From assembly GCA_028687435.1 (NCBI GenBank), contig JAQUAF010000066.1, positions 1 through 32,587 of the forward strand: 32,587 bases of DNA. Direction: 5' to 3'. The position numbers and the translations under genes are program-made. The notes under the pieces are model-generated. The model saw only the letters and a program-made list of their open reading frames with translations. It searched no databases and had not been told where the DNA came from. Positions 1-8,557 of this stretch are shown here, piece by piece. Every line of letters starts with the position of its first letter. Position 1 is the first letter of the stretch. Source of the stretch: Verrucomicrobiia bacterium. Lineage in GTDB: Bacteria; Verrucomicrobiota; Verrucomicrobiia; JABWAM01.

Positions 1-55
1 TGATCCGCGCATCCCTTGGCTCTATGGTTACAAACTTGATTTTCGTTTCAAATGA
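1..55 (+). CDS. possible 3' end of an upstream gene
   Basis: Frame 2 is open from the window edge to a TGA and reads DPRIPWLYGYKLDFRFK. Alternating aromatic and charged residues resemble the last strand of a beta-barrel or another secreted protein. Only 17 codons are visible, so the call rests on composition, and no family can be named. A 6-bp inverted repeat GTTTCA-aa-TGAAAC (45-58) overlaps the stop codon. Confidence 0.3.
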   Translation, partial: DPRIPWLYGYKLDFRFK

Positions 56-125
56 AACCAGCAAGCGGAGGCGGCGCTACGGACCTGCCCGCCAAGGTCA
101 AATCAATTGCCCCCAATAAATCTCT

Positions 126-143
126 GCGAAAGCGGGAATGACG
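126..143. repeat. half copy of an intergenic palindrome
   Basis: GCGAAAGCGGGAATGACG matches, in the same orientation, the loop and right arm of the complete palindrome about 100 bp downstream. The 56-313 stretch otherwise shows only short GGGAATGA-like echoes of this motif and no convincing gene. Confidence 0.6.
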
Positions 144-222
144 AAGTGAAGAAAGGGAATGAGAAGAACGGGAAGTGACGAAGAATTGGGATGACGAAGC
201 TGACCTGCATCATCCCCCCCTC

Positions 223-247
223 CCGTCATTCCCGCGAAAGCGGGAAT
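223..247. repeat. REP-like palindrome
   Basis: CGTC is followed by ATTCCCGC-GAAA-GCGGGAAT, a perfect 8-bp stem with a GAAA tetraloop (228-247). Similar CGTCATTCCCGCGAAAGCGGGAAT elements are common intergenic palindromes in many bacteria. It lies about 70 bp upstream of the kinase start. There is no T-tract, so it is more likely a repeat than a terminator. Confidence 0.65.
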
Positions 248-313
248 CCCGAGGGCGGGGGCTGACATCCGCAGGCTGGAGATTCACTCCGCGTTTCAAG
301 GATCAAAAAAACT

Positions 314-1540
314 ATGATTGCTGCGGGGGGTATGGCATGGTGTTGCGCTCGTTGTATGAGCCAGAATTCACAAACATCGCGATTTGACGATGACCGGACC
401 CCGGCCTTTGCCATGCCTCCTTCCGATTTGCCGGATATTTTGGTGAATTCCGTTGTCGGGGATTATGAAATTGTCCGTGAACTGGGTCGGGGGGGGATGG
501 GAGTGGTTTATCAGGCCCGGCAAATATCCCTGGACCGGTGGGTGGCCTTGAAGGTGTTGCCGGTGGAGATGGCTGCGGACCAGGAATATGTGGACCGCTT
601 TTTGCGCGAGGCCAGGGCTGCGGCGCAGATGAACCATCCCAATATCATCCAGGTTTACGACGCGGGAATTTTCGACCGGCATTATTTTTTTGTCATGGAA
701 TTTGTAGTTGGCAGAAATCTGGCCCAGATCGTGCAGGATCAGGGGCCGATGGATGAAAAGACGGCTCTTCAAGTGATGTGGCAGGTGAGTCTGGGGCTTG
801 CCTATGCCCATGGGATGGGAGTCGTCCATCGCGACATCAAACCGGACAACATCATCATTTCCGAGGATGGCGTGGCGAAGATTGGGGATTTGGGGCTTGC
901 GAAGTGGGAGGGGGGAGGGAGCGATCACAGCCTGACGGTGGATGGTTCCGTGATGGGCACGCCGAACTACATTTCGCCGGAGCAGATTCGCGCGTATCAT
1001 GATTTGGACGGACGGACCGACATTTATTCGCTGGGCGCCACGCTTTTTTATGTGCTGGCCGGACGTCCGCCGTTTGTGGCTCCCAGCGCGATGGAGATCA
1101 TGGCCATGCATCTGGCCGAGAAGGTTCCGCCGGTGAGGTCTTTCAACCCGCGAATTTCGTCCGCCACGGAGAAATTGATCCAGTACATGATGGAGCACAA
1201 GCGGGAGGAACGTCCATCAGACATGCTTGAATTGGGCGACATGATTGGCGCGATTCTTGACGATGTGCATGCGGAGGGGGCGGGGATGCGCGATGTCATT
1301 CCCCGGGAGTTGCATTTGGCGGACAAGAAGGGCGCGGTGGCGGTTGAAGAGCATTTGGAAAGAGGGGTTTGGGGGGTGTTTGCGGCCCTGGTGGGTCTGT
1401 TGCTGGTTCTTTGCCTGGTGGTGGTCTGGCTGGCTTTGCATCGGGGCGGAAGAAAAACGGCGATTGAGGAAACCCCTTCCGACGGACAGTCTTTCACGCA
1501 TCCGGCAGCGCCGGCCCGCCCTCCATTTGTCGCGAAATGA
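314..1540 (+). CDS. membrane-anchored Ser/Thr protein kinase (Hanks type)
   Basis: Eukaryote-like protein kinase that should phosphorylate Ser/Thr on target proteins from the cytoplasmic face of the inner membrane. The kinase domain spans about residues 51-315: glycine loop GRGGMGVVY (58-66), ATP-binding Lys80 in VALKVLP, catalytic loop HRDIKPDN (172-179), DLG in place of DFG (192-194) and SPE in place of APE (221-223). All catalytic residues are present. One transmembrane helix lies at about 352-376, followed by only about 30 residues outside, so no PASTA or other sensor domain is present. AAGGA lies 11 nt before the chosen ATG. A second ATG 42 nt downstream, giving MSQNSQ, is also possible. 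The last codons and the stop fall in a dispersed palindromic repeat, so the C-terminal tail was probably altered by repeat insertion. No cognate phosphatase is adjacent. Confidence 0.93.
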   Translation: MIAAGGMAWCCARCMSQNSQTSRFDDDRTPAFAMPPSDLPDILVNSVVGDYEIVRELGRGGMGVVYQARQISLDRWVALKVLPVEMAADQEYVDRFLREARAAAQMNHPNIIQVYDAGIFDRHYFFVMEFVVGRNLAQIVQDQGPMDEKTALQVMWQVSLGLAYAHGMGVVHRDIKPDNIIISEDGVAKIGDLGLAKWEGGGSDHSLTVDGSVMGTPNYISPEQIRAYHDLDGRTDIYSLGATLFYVLAGRPPFVAPSAMEIMAMHLAEKVPPVRSFNPRISSATEKLIQYMMEHKREERPSDMLELGDMIGAILDDVHAEGAGMRDVIPRELHLADKKGAVAVEEHLERGVWGVFAALVGLLLVLCLVVVWLALHRGGRKTAIEETPSDGQSFTHPAAPARPPFVAK

Positions 1541-1553
1541 TGGAGGGCCGGCC
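1510..1553. repeat. palindromic repeat family A, copy 1 (covers kinase stop codon)
   Basis: Imperfect inverted repeat: a CCGGCCCGCCCTCCAT-like left arm, a loop TTGTCGCGAAATG, and the right arm ATGGAGGGCCGGCC (1540-1553). The left arm encodes the kinase residues APARPPF, and the loop supplies the TGA. The 14-base right arm recurs exactly at 19074-19087. It could also serve as a terminator-like hairpin. Confidence 0.75.
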
Positions 1554-1692
1554 ACGTGAAACGTGGTGAACCTCCCGGCCTGTCCCGCCGTAGTCCGATG
1601 AGAGACGAAGGCGGAACGGTTCCGGGCGGTCGTAACCCGCCTTTGAGTGATTGTTTTTGCGTCGTGCGTCGAGCATGTTTCGTCGAGCAGTT

Positions 1693-1711
1693 GCCGGGCC
1701 TTGGGCCCGGC
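1693..1711 (+). terminator. GC-rich hairpin downstream of the kinase gene
   Basis: GCCGGGCC-ttg-GGCCCGGC forms an 8-bp perfect stem followed by TTAATTTAATG. The T-run is poor, so termination is possible but not certain. Confidence 0.4.
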
Positions 1712-1791
1712 TTAATTTAATGTCAATAATAATTTAAAAACAAGGAAGGAAAATTATTTTGAACATTTTTTTAAAAAAGTTGTCGAAAAGC

Positions 1792-1819
1792 TTGACAGTC
1801 CTCGCAAGTTTGCTACCTT
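1792..1819 (+). promoter_or_regulatory. sigma70-like promoter of the beta-barrel gene
   Basis: A perfect -35 TTGACA (1792-1797), a 16-bp spacer and a -10 TACCTT (1814-1819) follow an A/T-rich tract that could act as an UP element. The predicted start near 1826 leaves a leader of about 100 nt. Confidence 0.6.
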
Positions 1820-1865
1820 CAGCTCCAATATTCCGAAAAGGAAAGGGTGTGCCACGACGTGTGGG

Positions 1866-1895
1866 ATGCCTGCCAACTCACCAAGGAGGAGTTGA
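1866..1895 (+). promoter_or_regulatory. possible 9-codon leader peptide / structured 5' leader
   Basis: An ATG opens the short frame MPANSPRRS with tandem AGG AGG arginine codons and a TGA, 30 nt before the beta-barrel start. The same bases hold AAGGAGGAG, whose core sits in the loop of a small hairpin AACTC (1875-1879) / GAGTT (1889-1893). The arrangement could tune translation, or the AGGAGG could be a displaced ribosome-binding site. Evidence is by inspection only. Confidence 0.2.
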
Positions 1896-1925
1896 CTGCC
1901 CTCAGTAGGAAAAACCAAAACAAAT

Positions 1926-3002
1926 ATGAAATTCTTCAAGTTCCTCTCGACCTTGTTCGCGGCGGTTTTCATGGCTGCTTCGGCGCAAGCCAGCAGCTGT
2001 GATAGCGGTGTGACGACGGCCAAGGGCACGCCGTCCTCGCCTGAAATTGAGTCGGTTAATACGCGTACCAGCGCGAACAACCCGACCAGCCCCATCAATG
2101 TGGCGGCTGAACAATCGATCATGCAGTCCTTGAGTTTTGCGCTTGGCACTCCCAAGACACACGCGGGCGTTCCCAAGTCCGACTTCAATGCCGGCATTTC
2201 CCCGAACAGCGGGAATGAAGGTGCCAAGGGCGATGGCAAGAATCCTGGCAACCCGATCAAGGGCTCTTCCTGGTTCTCCAACCCTTATGTCTTTACCGAA
2301 TACGGCTATAGCTCCAACAAGGATACCCGTATTGGCGGTTACAATTCCGACATCCAGTCCGGCATCATCGGCGGCGGTTTCACCACCGCTTGGGATTTGA
2401 TGGTTGGCGGCATGATGATCTACAACAATTCCGATGGTGCGGCTGTCAATAATGGCCATGCCAAGTCGGATGTCTACACCGGTTCGATCTATTTCAGCCG
2501 GGCGATCATCAACTGGTTGTACTGGAATGCGTCGTTCAGCTATTCGCATGCGGACAACACCACCAGTTCCAACTCGATGGCCGATACGGACAGCGAGACG
2601 GGTTCCTGGTCGATTGCGCCCAGTCTGACCGCGTTCAAACAGATTGATTCATGGACCCTGTCCACCACCCCGACCTACATCGCCAGCCTGCAGAACTATG
2701 CTTACAGCGGCTTTAGCGATGACACCGGCTACAATGGCAAGTTTGTGTTGATGAATCGTGTGGCGTATGCCTTTAACGATTTCTTCACCGCTGCCTTGCT
2801 GTTGAATCCGAACTACATCACCAATGATCATCCTGCTGATGGCGTTGGCAGTTCCGCCGGCAAGGCTTGGTTGAATACAGGTCTTCGTTTCAACTTCCGT
2901 CTCGCGGATGGCCTCGATCTGTACACGGGCTACACCTACGACGCGTTTAACAACACCTATATCAACCACAACTTTAATCTGGGAGTGAACTACTCCTTCT
3001 AA
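1926..3002 (+). CDS. secreted outer-membrane beta-barrel protein (autotransporter-barrel-like)
   Basis: Residues 1-22 form a signal peptide ending in ASAQA. Residues about 23-110 are a low-complexity Ser/Thr/Asn/Pro/Gly-rich segment. From about 115 to the end the protein shows repeated amphipathic strands (FTEYGYSS, GIIGGGFTTAWDLMVGG, YTGSIYFSRAI, WYWNASFSY-like, LRFNFRLADGLDLYTGY) and ends in NYSF. A C-terminal Phe after alternating residues is the usual signal for outer-membrane barrel assembly. The pattern resembles autotransporter beta-domains without a long passenger, or a small porin-like protein. It has its own promoter and a strong terminator, so it is monocistronic and probably well expressed. 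The ligand or passenger role cannot be told from sequence. Confidence 0.8.
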   Translation: MKFFKFLSTLFAAVFMAASAQASSCDSGVTTAKGTPSSPEIESVNTRTSANNPTSPINVAAEQSIMQSLSFALGTPKTHAGVPKSDFNAGISPNSGNEGAKGDGKNPGNPIKGSSWFSNPYVFTEYGYSSNKDTRIGGYNSDIQSGIIGGGFTTAWDLMVGGMMIYNNSDGAAVNNGHAKSDVYTGSIYFSRAIINWLYWNASFSYSHADNTTSSNSMADTDSETGSWSIAPSLTAFKQIDSWTLSTTPTYIASLQNYAYSGFSDDTGYNGKFVLMNRVAYAFNDFFTAALLLNPNYITNDHPADGVGSSAGKAWLNTGLRFNFRLADGLDLYTGYTYDAFNNTYINHNFNLGVNYSF

Positions 3003-3016
3003 GGTTGGGTTCTTTG

Positions 3017-3055
3017 AAAGCCTGCCTGATCGAAAGGTCAGGCAGGCTTTTTTTT
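3017..3055 (+). terminator. strong intrinsic terminator
   Basis: AAAGCCTGCCTGA, an 8-nt loop and TCAGGCAGGCTTT form a perfect 13-bp stem followed by more T residues. It ends the beta-barrel transcript. Confidence 0.93.
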
Positions 3056-3086
3056 GCCCGAAAAAACGTTAAAAAAAGGAAAGATC

Positions 3087-3314
3087 ATGAAAAAACTGAT
3101 GATGTCGTTGGTTGCCGCCATGGCGGTGATGCTGTTTGCAACCGGATGTGAGACGACCCAGTCTGCCTCCTCGACAAGCCAGGGGGCCAAGGTTGCTGCC
3201 GAGGACACCCGCACCACCACGCAGGACAGTTCCCGCAAAGTGGCGACGGGAAGCTCCGAAGCCTCAAAGGCGAAAGGGTCGTCTTCCAGCAGCAGCAAAA
3301 GTGGTTGTCATTGA
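3087..3314 (+). CDS. small Ser-rich lipoprotein
   Basis: A 75-residue protein with a lipoprotein signal MKKLMMSLVAAMAVMLFATGC, in which Cys21 would be lipidated, then a hydrophilic tail rich in Ser, Thr, Lys and Gln ending in a poly-Ser stretch. AAGGAAAG lies just before this ATG, which decides the start over an upstream in-frame ATG that overlaps the terminator. No family can be named. Small lipoproteins of this kind are often envelope spacers or stress-related. It lies downstream of the terminator and so probably has its own transcription. Confidence 0.7.
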   Translation: MKKLMMSLVAAMAVMLFATGCETTQSASSTSQGAKVAAEDTRTTTQDSSRKVATGSSEASKAKGSSSSSSKSGCH

Positions 3315-3410
3315 TGCGATTGCCCGGGGGACATGGCCCCTTGGGATGGAGATTTAGCTTCGTTTCAAGGAGAGGGGACCCCCAGAATCCGGTTGAAAGG
3401 CACGGGGCTG

Positions 3411-3448
3411 CCCGCTCCTCCATATGTTGAAAAATGATGGAGAGCGGG
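3411..3448. repeat. palindromic repeat family A, copy 2
   Basis: CCCGCTCCTCCAT and ATGGAGAGCGGG flank a 13-nt loop ATGTTGAAAAATG. One extra C bulges in the left arm. The loop shares TTG...AAATG with copies 1 and 5. Confidence 0.75.
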
Positions 3449-3632
3449 CTCGTTGTTGTGCCGTAGTGGATCTCCCCAACCCCTCCTTTGTTGTCAAGGA
3501 GAGGGTCTTGATTGGGTGTCTCCTTTTCAATGGGGAGGGCGGGGACTTTGCGTCGAGCATCAAACATCGATCCGTCCCGCTTGGCGCATACGCGTCAACC
3601 TAAGGAATCAAATGAATCATATCTCTATTATA

Positions 3633-3701
3633 GGCGGTGCGGGAGCCCCGCCCTCCATTGTCTGCACGGTAAAAAATGGAGGGCGGGGCTCCCGCACCGC
3701 C
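3633..3701. repeat. palindromic repeat family A, copy 3 (perfect 27-bp arms)
   Basis: The left arm 3633-3659 and the right arm 3675-3701 are exact reverse complements over 27 bases. They begin with GGCGGTGCGGGAGCCCCG and continue to CCCTCCATT, around a 15-nt loop. This is the best-preserved copy in the window and would form a very stable cruciform or RNA hairpin. It lies between convergent genes. Confidence 0.93.
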
Positions 3702-3819
3702 TCTATCAGAACGAAATGGTCTTAGATTGGGCAAATGTTAGCGATGTTGGGCAGGACGCCCTCGTTCCCAGGAAAGGATCTCAATTAGGTTGACGCGAAT
3801 GCGCTTGGCGGGACTTGAT

Positions 3820-6800
3820 TCAAGCGCTTTGGGCGGCACGGCTTTCGGACAGGATGACTTGGCGCAATTGTTGAAGATCCAGCGGTTTGGTGAGGAAGTG
3901 GTTGATTCCCGCCGCCATGCAACGGGAGCGGTCATCGGGGGTGGCGCAGGCGGAAAGGGCGATGAGAGGGATGACCGAGGCTTTGGAGCCGCATTCCCCG
4001 GCCCGGATTTGGCGCGCTGCGGAAATGCCGTCGAGATTTGGCATTTGAATGTCCAGCAGGACCAGATCGTAGGTTTTGCGGCGGAGAGCTTCGAGCAATT
4101 CAAGACCGTCGGCGACAACATGACACTCATGACCGTCAATTTCCAAGGCGCAGGCGACAAGTTTTTGATTGGAAAGATTATCCTCGGCAATAAGAATGCG
4201 CTGTTTGGGTTGGAGAGGGGATGAGTTTGCGTCTGGGACGGGTGTTTTGGAGTTTTCGCCGGGAGATGAAGATGCGAAATATCTGAGCAGGGTTTCGTAA
4301 AGATTGGAGAACCGCAAGGGTTTTGCAAGGCAGGCGGAAAAGCCCAGTTGCAAGAGGGGGCCGGCCTCGGAGCTGCGGTTGAAGGGAGAGATTAGAAAAA
4401 GGAGCGGCTTGACCTTTTTCCCCACCAATTGAATCTGGCTTCCAAATTCCATGAAAGGCATGTCATCGAGGCAGATGTCCGCGATGATGACATCGACGGG
4501 GGATTGATTTTTGACGAATTCGACGGTCTGGCGCAGATTGGCGGCGCTGAAGGCGTCGCATCCCCAGGTTTTCAATATGGAAACGATGATTTCACTTTGA
4601 CGCGGATGATGGTCGGCCACCAGGATCCGGCGGTTCAAGAGCCTTTGCTTTTCCATTCCCACCGGCTGGGGGAGGCAGGAAGCGTCTGTTGCGGCGCCGG
4701 CGTTTTCAACTGTGACGGTGAAGGAAAAGGTGGAACCGTGGTTGACGACGCTGGAAACGGTGATGTGGCCACCCATGAGATGGCAGAGGCGCTGGGAAAT
4801 GACCAATCCGAGGCCGGATCCGCCGTAGTTGCGGGTGGTGGAGGTGTCCACCTGGCTGAAGGGCTTGAACAATCGGTCCATTTTTTCCCCTGGAATGCCG
4901 ATGCCGGTATCCCGGATGTCGAAAGTGATCATCCATTTGCCGTCCGGCGCGGGTTTGGAGGAGAGGGAGATTTCGACTTCTCCCTGGTGGGTGAATTTGA
5001 CCGCATTGCCGATCAGATTGGTCAGGATCTGCTTGAGACGCGTGGCGTCGCCGAGGACCCTGGCGGGGATGGGCGCCGCCGGGAAAAAGAGAAGGGCCAG
5101 ATCCTTGTCCGCAGCCCGAGGGGCCAGCATTTCGAGGATTTCCTCTGCGCAACGGCATGGGTCGAAGGGATGATGGTCCAACTCGATGCGGCCCGCCTCG
5201 ATTTTTGAAAAGTCCAGGATGTCGTTGATGAGGGACAGGAGTTCGTTGGCGTTGGAGCGGATGATTTCCGCAAAACCGTGCTGTTCGCCGCCCATGGGGC
5301 TTTCGCATAGGAGGGACGTGAAGCCGATGATGCTGTTCAATGGCGTTCGGATTTCATGGGACATGACGGCCAGGAATTCACTCTTGGCCCGGTCGGCGGC
5401 TTCTGCGGCCTCCTTGGCTTTGAGGAGGCTGGCTTCGAGTTTTTTACGGTCGGTGATGTCCACAAAGGTTTCGATCAGGCGTTTGCGTCCGTCGAGGGTG
5501 ATGGGAATAACGCTTTTAAGGATGGGGCCTTTTTGGGCGGGGCAGACCAATCGATGGCATTTGCTTCCAATCAGGGCGGCCCGGTCGATGCTGGCCATGG
5601 CGGCGGCCCGCGGGTTGATATCCACGATTTCGTGTGTTTCAGCGTCCACCACCATCAAGCCCACATCGAGCGAGGTGAAGATGTTCCGGATGTAGGCCTC
5701 GCTTTCCTCCAGGATCCGTTCCATGGCCAGACGTTCGGAAATATCCCGGGCCAGGCCGAATAAGACAAGGCGGTTTTCCCAAAAGCCGGGGGTGAATTTG
5801 GTTTCCACGAACAGGGACTCCCCGTTGGCGGTGCGGAAGGGCAGGGTGATGTCGCTGGCGTGGCCATGAATGATTTGTTTCCACAGATGCTCCACCCTGT
5901 CGCGGTGTTCATCGGAGTAGAGATCCGGCAGGCGCATGGCTGGAAGCTGGTCTTTCTTGATTCCGAGTTGGGTCAAGCCGGAGGGGTTCAAATGCAAAAT
6001 CCGGCCTTCCTGATCGGTCACGATGATGATATCCCGGATCGAGTTGAACAGGGATTCGAGCTCGCGATGATTGGAGTCGATGTGTTGTTGCTGTTTCAGA
6101 CGGACGATGATGTGGCCTGCCTGGGAGGCGATGGCGGTGAGGATCGGACGGCTGCTTTTCGGGGTTTTATCGATTTGATGGGAACCCAGGGTGAAGCAGC
6201 CGATGGAGGCGCCATGATTGATGATGGGTACGGCGTTGGTGGTGAGTATTTTTTCCCGCAGGAGGCCCCGGGCATGATCCGAGCTCCTGGGATGAATGTC
6301 GTAAAGGATGTGGGACGAGGTGACGCTTTTGCCAAAATCGGATTTTATGTCGAAAGCCGCGGCAAGGTGAGTAAATTCCGCGCTGATGCCCTTGTGTTTT
6401 GCAAGGCGGAGTTTTCCCCCATCCTCATCGAGGAGGTAGATTCCGCCGCAATCCATGCCGCTGGCGGCAATGGCGGTTTCCAGGCACAAGGCCAGGGCCT
6501 TGTCGAGGGAGGTTTCCTGGGTCAGGGCAATGGCCAGATCGCGTTGCAGTTCCAGTCTTCGTTCCAATTGTTTCAGCTCGGTGATGTCGTGGATCACCGA
6601 ATGCAGAAGGGTTTCCCGTCCGATGACCAGGGGGACGCATCGCAATTCCACATCGCGGATCTGGCCGCCGGCCGCACGATGCTGGGAATGAAACAAATTC
6701 TGTTTTTTTGCGAGGGCTTGCTGGATTGCTTTTTCGGTTTGTTCAGGGGGCAGGAGACCAATGTCGGTGATTTTCGATTGAAGGAGATGGGGACGGGAGA

Positions 6801-8541
6801 GCCCGTAGAAATTGACCGCGGCCTGGTTCGAGTCCACGATTCTTTTGGTGACAGGATCGAGCAGGATCATCACGGCGCTGTGTTCGGTGAACATCTGGCG
6901 GTAACGTTTTTCCGAGATGGCGAGCAATCCGCCGGCCTGGTTGGTTCGCAGCAATACCAGCAGGATGCCGGTTTGGATGGCGATCAGGAGCAGGATGATT
7001 CCCATGCCTGCCAGAGTGCAGAAATTTCTGGCCAGCGAAGGGGCCATGACAATGATCTGCCAGCCTTCCGGAGTGATCTGGCTGGCTGATGCCACCCAAT
7101 GGTGTTCATCCACCGGGAAGGGTGTCTCGAAATTGATCCGGGTTGGAAAAATGGGTGAGGGATTGATCCGGTTGAATTGTTTTTTTTCGACCAGTTCATG
7201 GCAGATGGCGGCATCCAGCGGCCACAAGGGACGATATTGGTGCGTCGCATGGTTGCTGAGCAGGACAACCCCCTCGGGACTGGCGAGGTAATAGTGTTCC
7301 GCGCTTTGAGGAAGGAAATTTTGTTTTGGAAGGCGGATTTTTACGGTCACGATGCCGATTTGCGATCCGTTGGGATTGAAAATGGGATTGCTGGCATAGT
7401 AGCCGGGTTCCCTGGATGTCAGGCCGGCGCCAAAGAAGCTTCCCGGTTGCCCGGCGTCGGCTGACATGAAATAGGGGCGGTCGGAGTAGTTTTTGCCTGC
7501 GAAACTGTCCGGTTCCTGGTGGTTTGATGAAAGCAGGACGTTGCCCTTTGGAGCCATCACATAAACAATGGAATGGGGGATTACCAGGCTGTACCGTTCC
7601 ACGGCGTGGACGGCCTCCTTTTGGCTGGCGGGCTGGGGGTGTTGAAGATGAGAGATGATGGCGGGGGAGAGACTGGCCGCCCGCGCCACTTCGCCGGCTG
7701 TTGAGAGATTTTGTTGAAGAACGTTTCGCGAGAAGATGGCGAGCGAACCGGTGAGTTGGCGGTCGATCTGGCTGCCAAGGTTTTCGAGCATGTGAACGCC
7801 CAGCCCTCCGGCAACGATGGTGATGGGCAGGCCCCATTGAACCCAGACCATGATTCGGTTGGGAGGGAGGATGCCGGTGTCATCTTCAATTTCCGTGAAA
7901 AGGATGATGTGCAGGGCGCGCCACAGGAAAAAGCACAACAGCCAGGCCCCCAGGGCTTCAATCAGGGCCGGCAGGGGGGCGGGCCGGTGGAGCAGGCGGG
8001 TGAAGTCAAGGCTGGCGGGAAGCAGAAGCAAAAACGCCCATAATCCAAACAAAATCCCGGCAAGGCGGACCAAGGGTTGGACTTTGGGGTGGGGGGACGT
8101 GTTGCGCCACAGGCAAAGGGCGGAGAGGATGGCGCCGGTGGTTCCAATCAGGCTGCGGCTGAACAAACCGAAATAGGGCCAGCCTCCGATCATTCCGGCG
8201 GCCAGCGGCAGGATCCCCAGCCAGGCGCTGTAGTTGTAAATTGAAGGGGATGCGTCTGGACGAAGATTGCGCCAGCCGAAGATAAGCAGGGAGAAGTAAC
8301 CGGCTGCGGCAAGACATGTCTGAATACGGCCGGCCAGCGAGGCCGCAGGCGGGTCCAGCAGGAACAGGCAGATTGCGAGCCCGTGAAGAAGACTGGAAAT
8401 GGCCAGCCATTTCCATCGGATTCCCGGCTGCCGGATGGCGGGTGTATGGGAGAGCTGGCGGCAGATGACGGCGAACAGGATCCATCCCAATCCCCCGGCG
8501 AACAGGAAATAATCCGTCTGGCTTTGGATGAGAGGGTTCAT
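3820..8541 (-). CDS. giant hybrid sensor histidine kinase (7TM-like, Cache-like, PAS, GAF, two receivers)
   Basis: 1573 residues. About 1-250: multiple membrane helices of 7TM-sensor style. About 255-500: a periplasmic dCache-like sensor (SVRP-type segments such as NYSDRPYF and PEGVVLLSNHA), closed by a helix at about 505-530. Then PAS (545-665), GAF (680-835), PAS (845-960) and a short PAS (965-1040). HisKA has His1062 in SHEIRTPLNS. The ATPase has NLIGNAVKF, DTGIGIPG and GGSGLGLVISQ. Two receivers follow: the first diverged but with Asp1355 (IIADIC), the second canonical with Asp1497 (LLDIQMPNLDG) and LTKPL. It should autophosphorylate and pass phosphate to its own receivers, but no HPt domain, output regulator or partner gene is visible nearby. 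A cupin_5 gene ends 16 nt upstream, so the two may be cotranscribed. The signal sensed is unknown. Confidence 0.93.
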   Translation of the reverse strand: MNPLIQSQTDYFLFAGGLGWILFAVICRQLSHTPAIRQPGIRWKWLAISSLLHGLAICLFLLDPPAASLAGRIQTCLAAAGYFSLLIFGWRNLRPDASPSIYNYSAWLGILPLAAGMIGGWPYFGLFSRSLIGTTGAILSALCLWRNTSPHPKVQPLVRLAGILFGLWAFLLLLPASLDFTRLLHRPAPLPALIEALGAWLLCFFLWRALHIILFTEIEDDTGILPPNRIMVWVQWGLPITIVAGGLGVHMLENLGSQIDRQLTGSLAIFSRNVLQQNLSTAGEVARAASLSPAIISHLQHPQPASQKEAVHAVERYSLVIPHSIVYVMAPKGNVLLSSNHQEPDSFAGKNYSDRPYFMSADAGQPGSFFGAGLTSREPGYYASNPIFNPNGSQIGIVTVKIRLPKQNFLPQSAEHYYLASPEGVVLLSNHATHQYRPLWPLDAAICHELVEKKQFNRINPSPIFPTRINFETPFPVDEHHWVASASQITPEGWQIIVMAPSLARNFCTLAGMGIILLLIAIQTGILLVLLRTNQAGGLLAISEKRYRQMFTEHSAVMILLDPVTKRIVDSNQAAVNFYGLSRPHLLQSKITDIGLLPPEQTEKAIQQALAKKQNLFHSQHRAAGGQIRDVELRCVPLVIGRETLLHSVIHDITELKQLERRLELQRDLAIALTQETSLDKALALCLETAIAASGMDCGGIYLLDEDGGKLRLAKHKGISAEFTHLAAAFDIKSDFGKSVTSSHILYDIHPRSSDHARGLLREKILTTNAVPIINHGASIGCFTLGSHQIDKTPKSSRPILTAIASQAGHIIVRLKQQQHIDSNHRELESLFNSIRDIIIVTDQEGRILHLNPSGLTQLGIKKDQLPAMRLPDLYSDEHRDRVEHLWKQIIHGHASDITLPFRTANGESLFVETKFTPGFWENRLVLFGLARDISERLAMERILEESEAYIRNIFTSLDVGLMVVDAETHEIVDINPRAAAMASIDRAALIGSKCHRLVCPAQKGPILKSVIPITLDGRKRLIETFVDITDRKKLEASLLKAKEAAEAADRAKSEFLAVMSHEIRTPLNSIIGFTSLLCESPMGGEQHGFAEIIRSNANELLSLINDILDFSKIEAGRIELDHHPFDPCRCAEEILEMLAPRAADKDLALLFFPAAPIPARVLGDATRLKQILTNLIGNAVKFTHQGEVEISLSSKPAPDGKWMITFDIRDTGIGIPGEKMDRLFKPFSQVDTSTTRNYGGSGLGLVISQRLCHLMGGHITVSSVVNHGSTFSFTVTVENAGAATDASCLPQPVGMEKQRLLNRRILVADHHPRQSEIIVSILKTWGCDAFSAANLRQTVEFVKNQSPVDVIIADICLDDMPFMEFGSQIQLVGKKVKPLLFLISPFNRSSEAGPLLQLGFSACLAKPLRFSNLYETLLRYFASSSPGENSKTPVPDANSSPLQPKQRILIAEDNLSNQKLVACALEIDGHECHVVADGLELLEALRRKTYDLVLLDIQMPNLDGISAARQIRAGECGSKASVIPLIALSACATPDDRSRCMAAGINHFLTKPLDLQQLRQVILSESRAAQSA

Positions 8542-8557
8542 GATTGAAGGTGGAGGT

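Larger units (their letters stand above)
1541..1925. other. 385-bp intergenic region with hairpins, promoter and leader
   Basis: From left to right it holds the tail of a family-A palindrome, a stretch with CCGCCGTAG and GACGAAGGCGG (an inverted pair), the phrase TTGCGTCG-TGCGTCGAGCAT that recurs as TTTGCGTCGAGCAT at 3549-3562, a GC-rich hairpin at 1693-1711, an A/T-rich block, a sigma70-like promoter and a roughly 100-nt leader to the outer-membrane protein gene. No protein gene longer than a 9-codon leader ORF is convincing. Confidence 0.6.
3315..3819. other. 505-bp intergenic region made largely of palindromes
   Basis: It holds two copies of palindrome family A, a CCCTCCTT / AAGGAGaGGG hairpin (3481-3504), and the phrase TTTGCGTCGAGCAT (3549-3562) also seen near 1660. 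No gene is convincing. It separates the lipoprotein gene from the convergent histidine-kinase gene, so the hairpins may end both transcripts. Confidence 0.6.

Noticed and set aside
3621..3710. Target-site duplication TCTAT around family-A copy 3
   Set aside because: TCTAT occurs on both sides but is not directly adjacent on the left, so it is not convincing.
5860..7089. Long plus-strand frame opposite the histidine kinase
   Set aside because: It has no family features and mirrors the codon bias of the kinase gene on the other strand.
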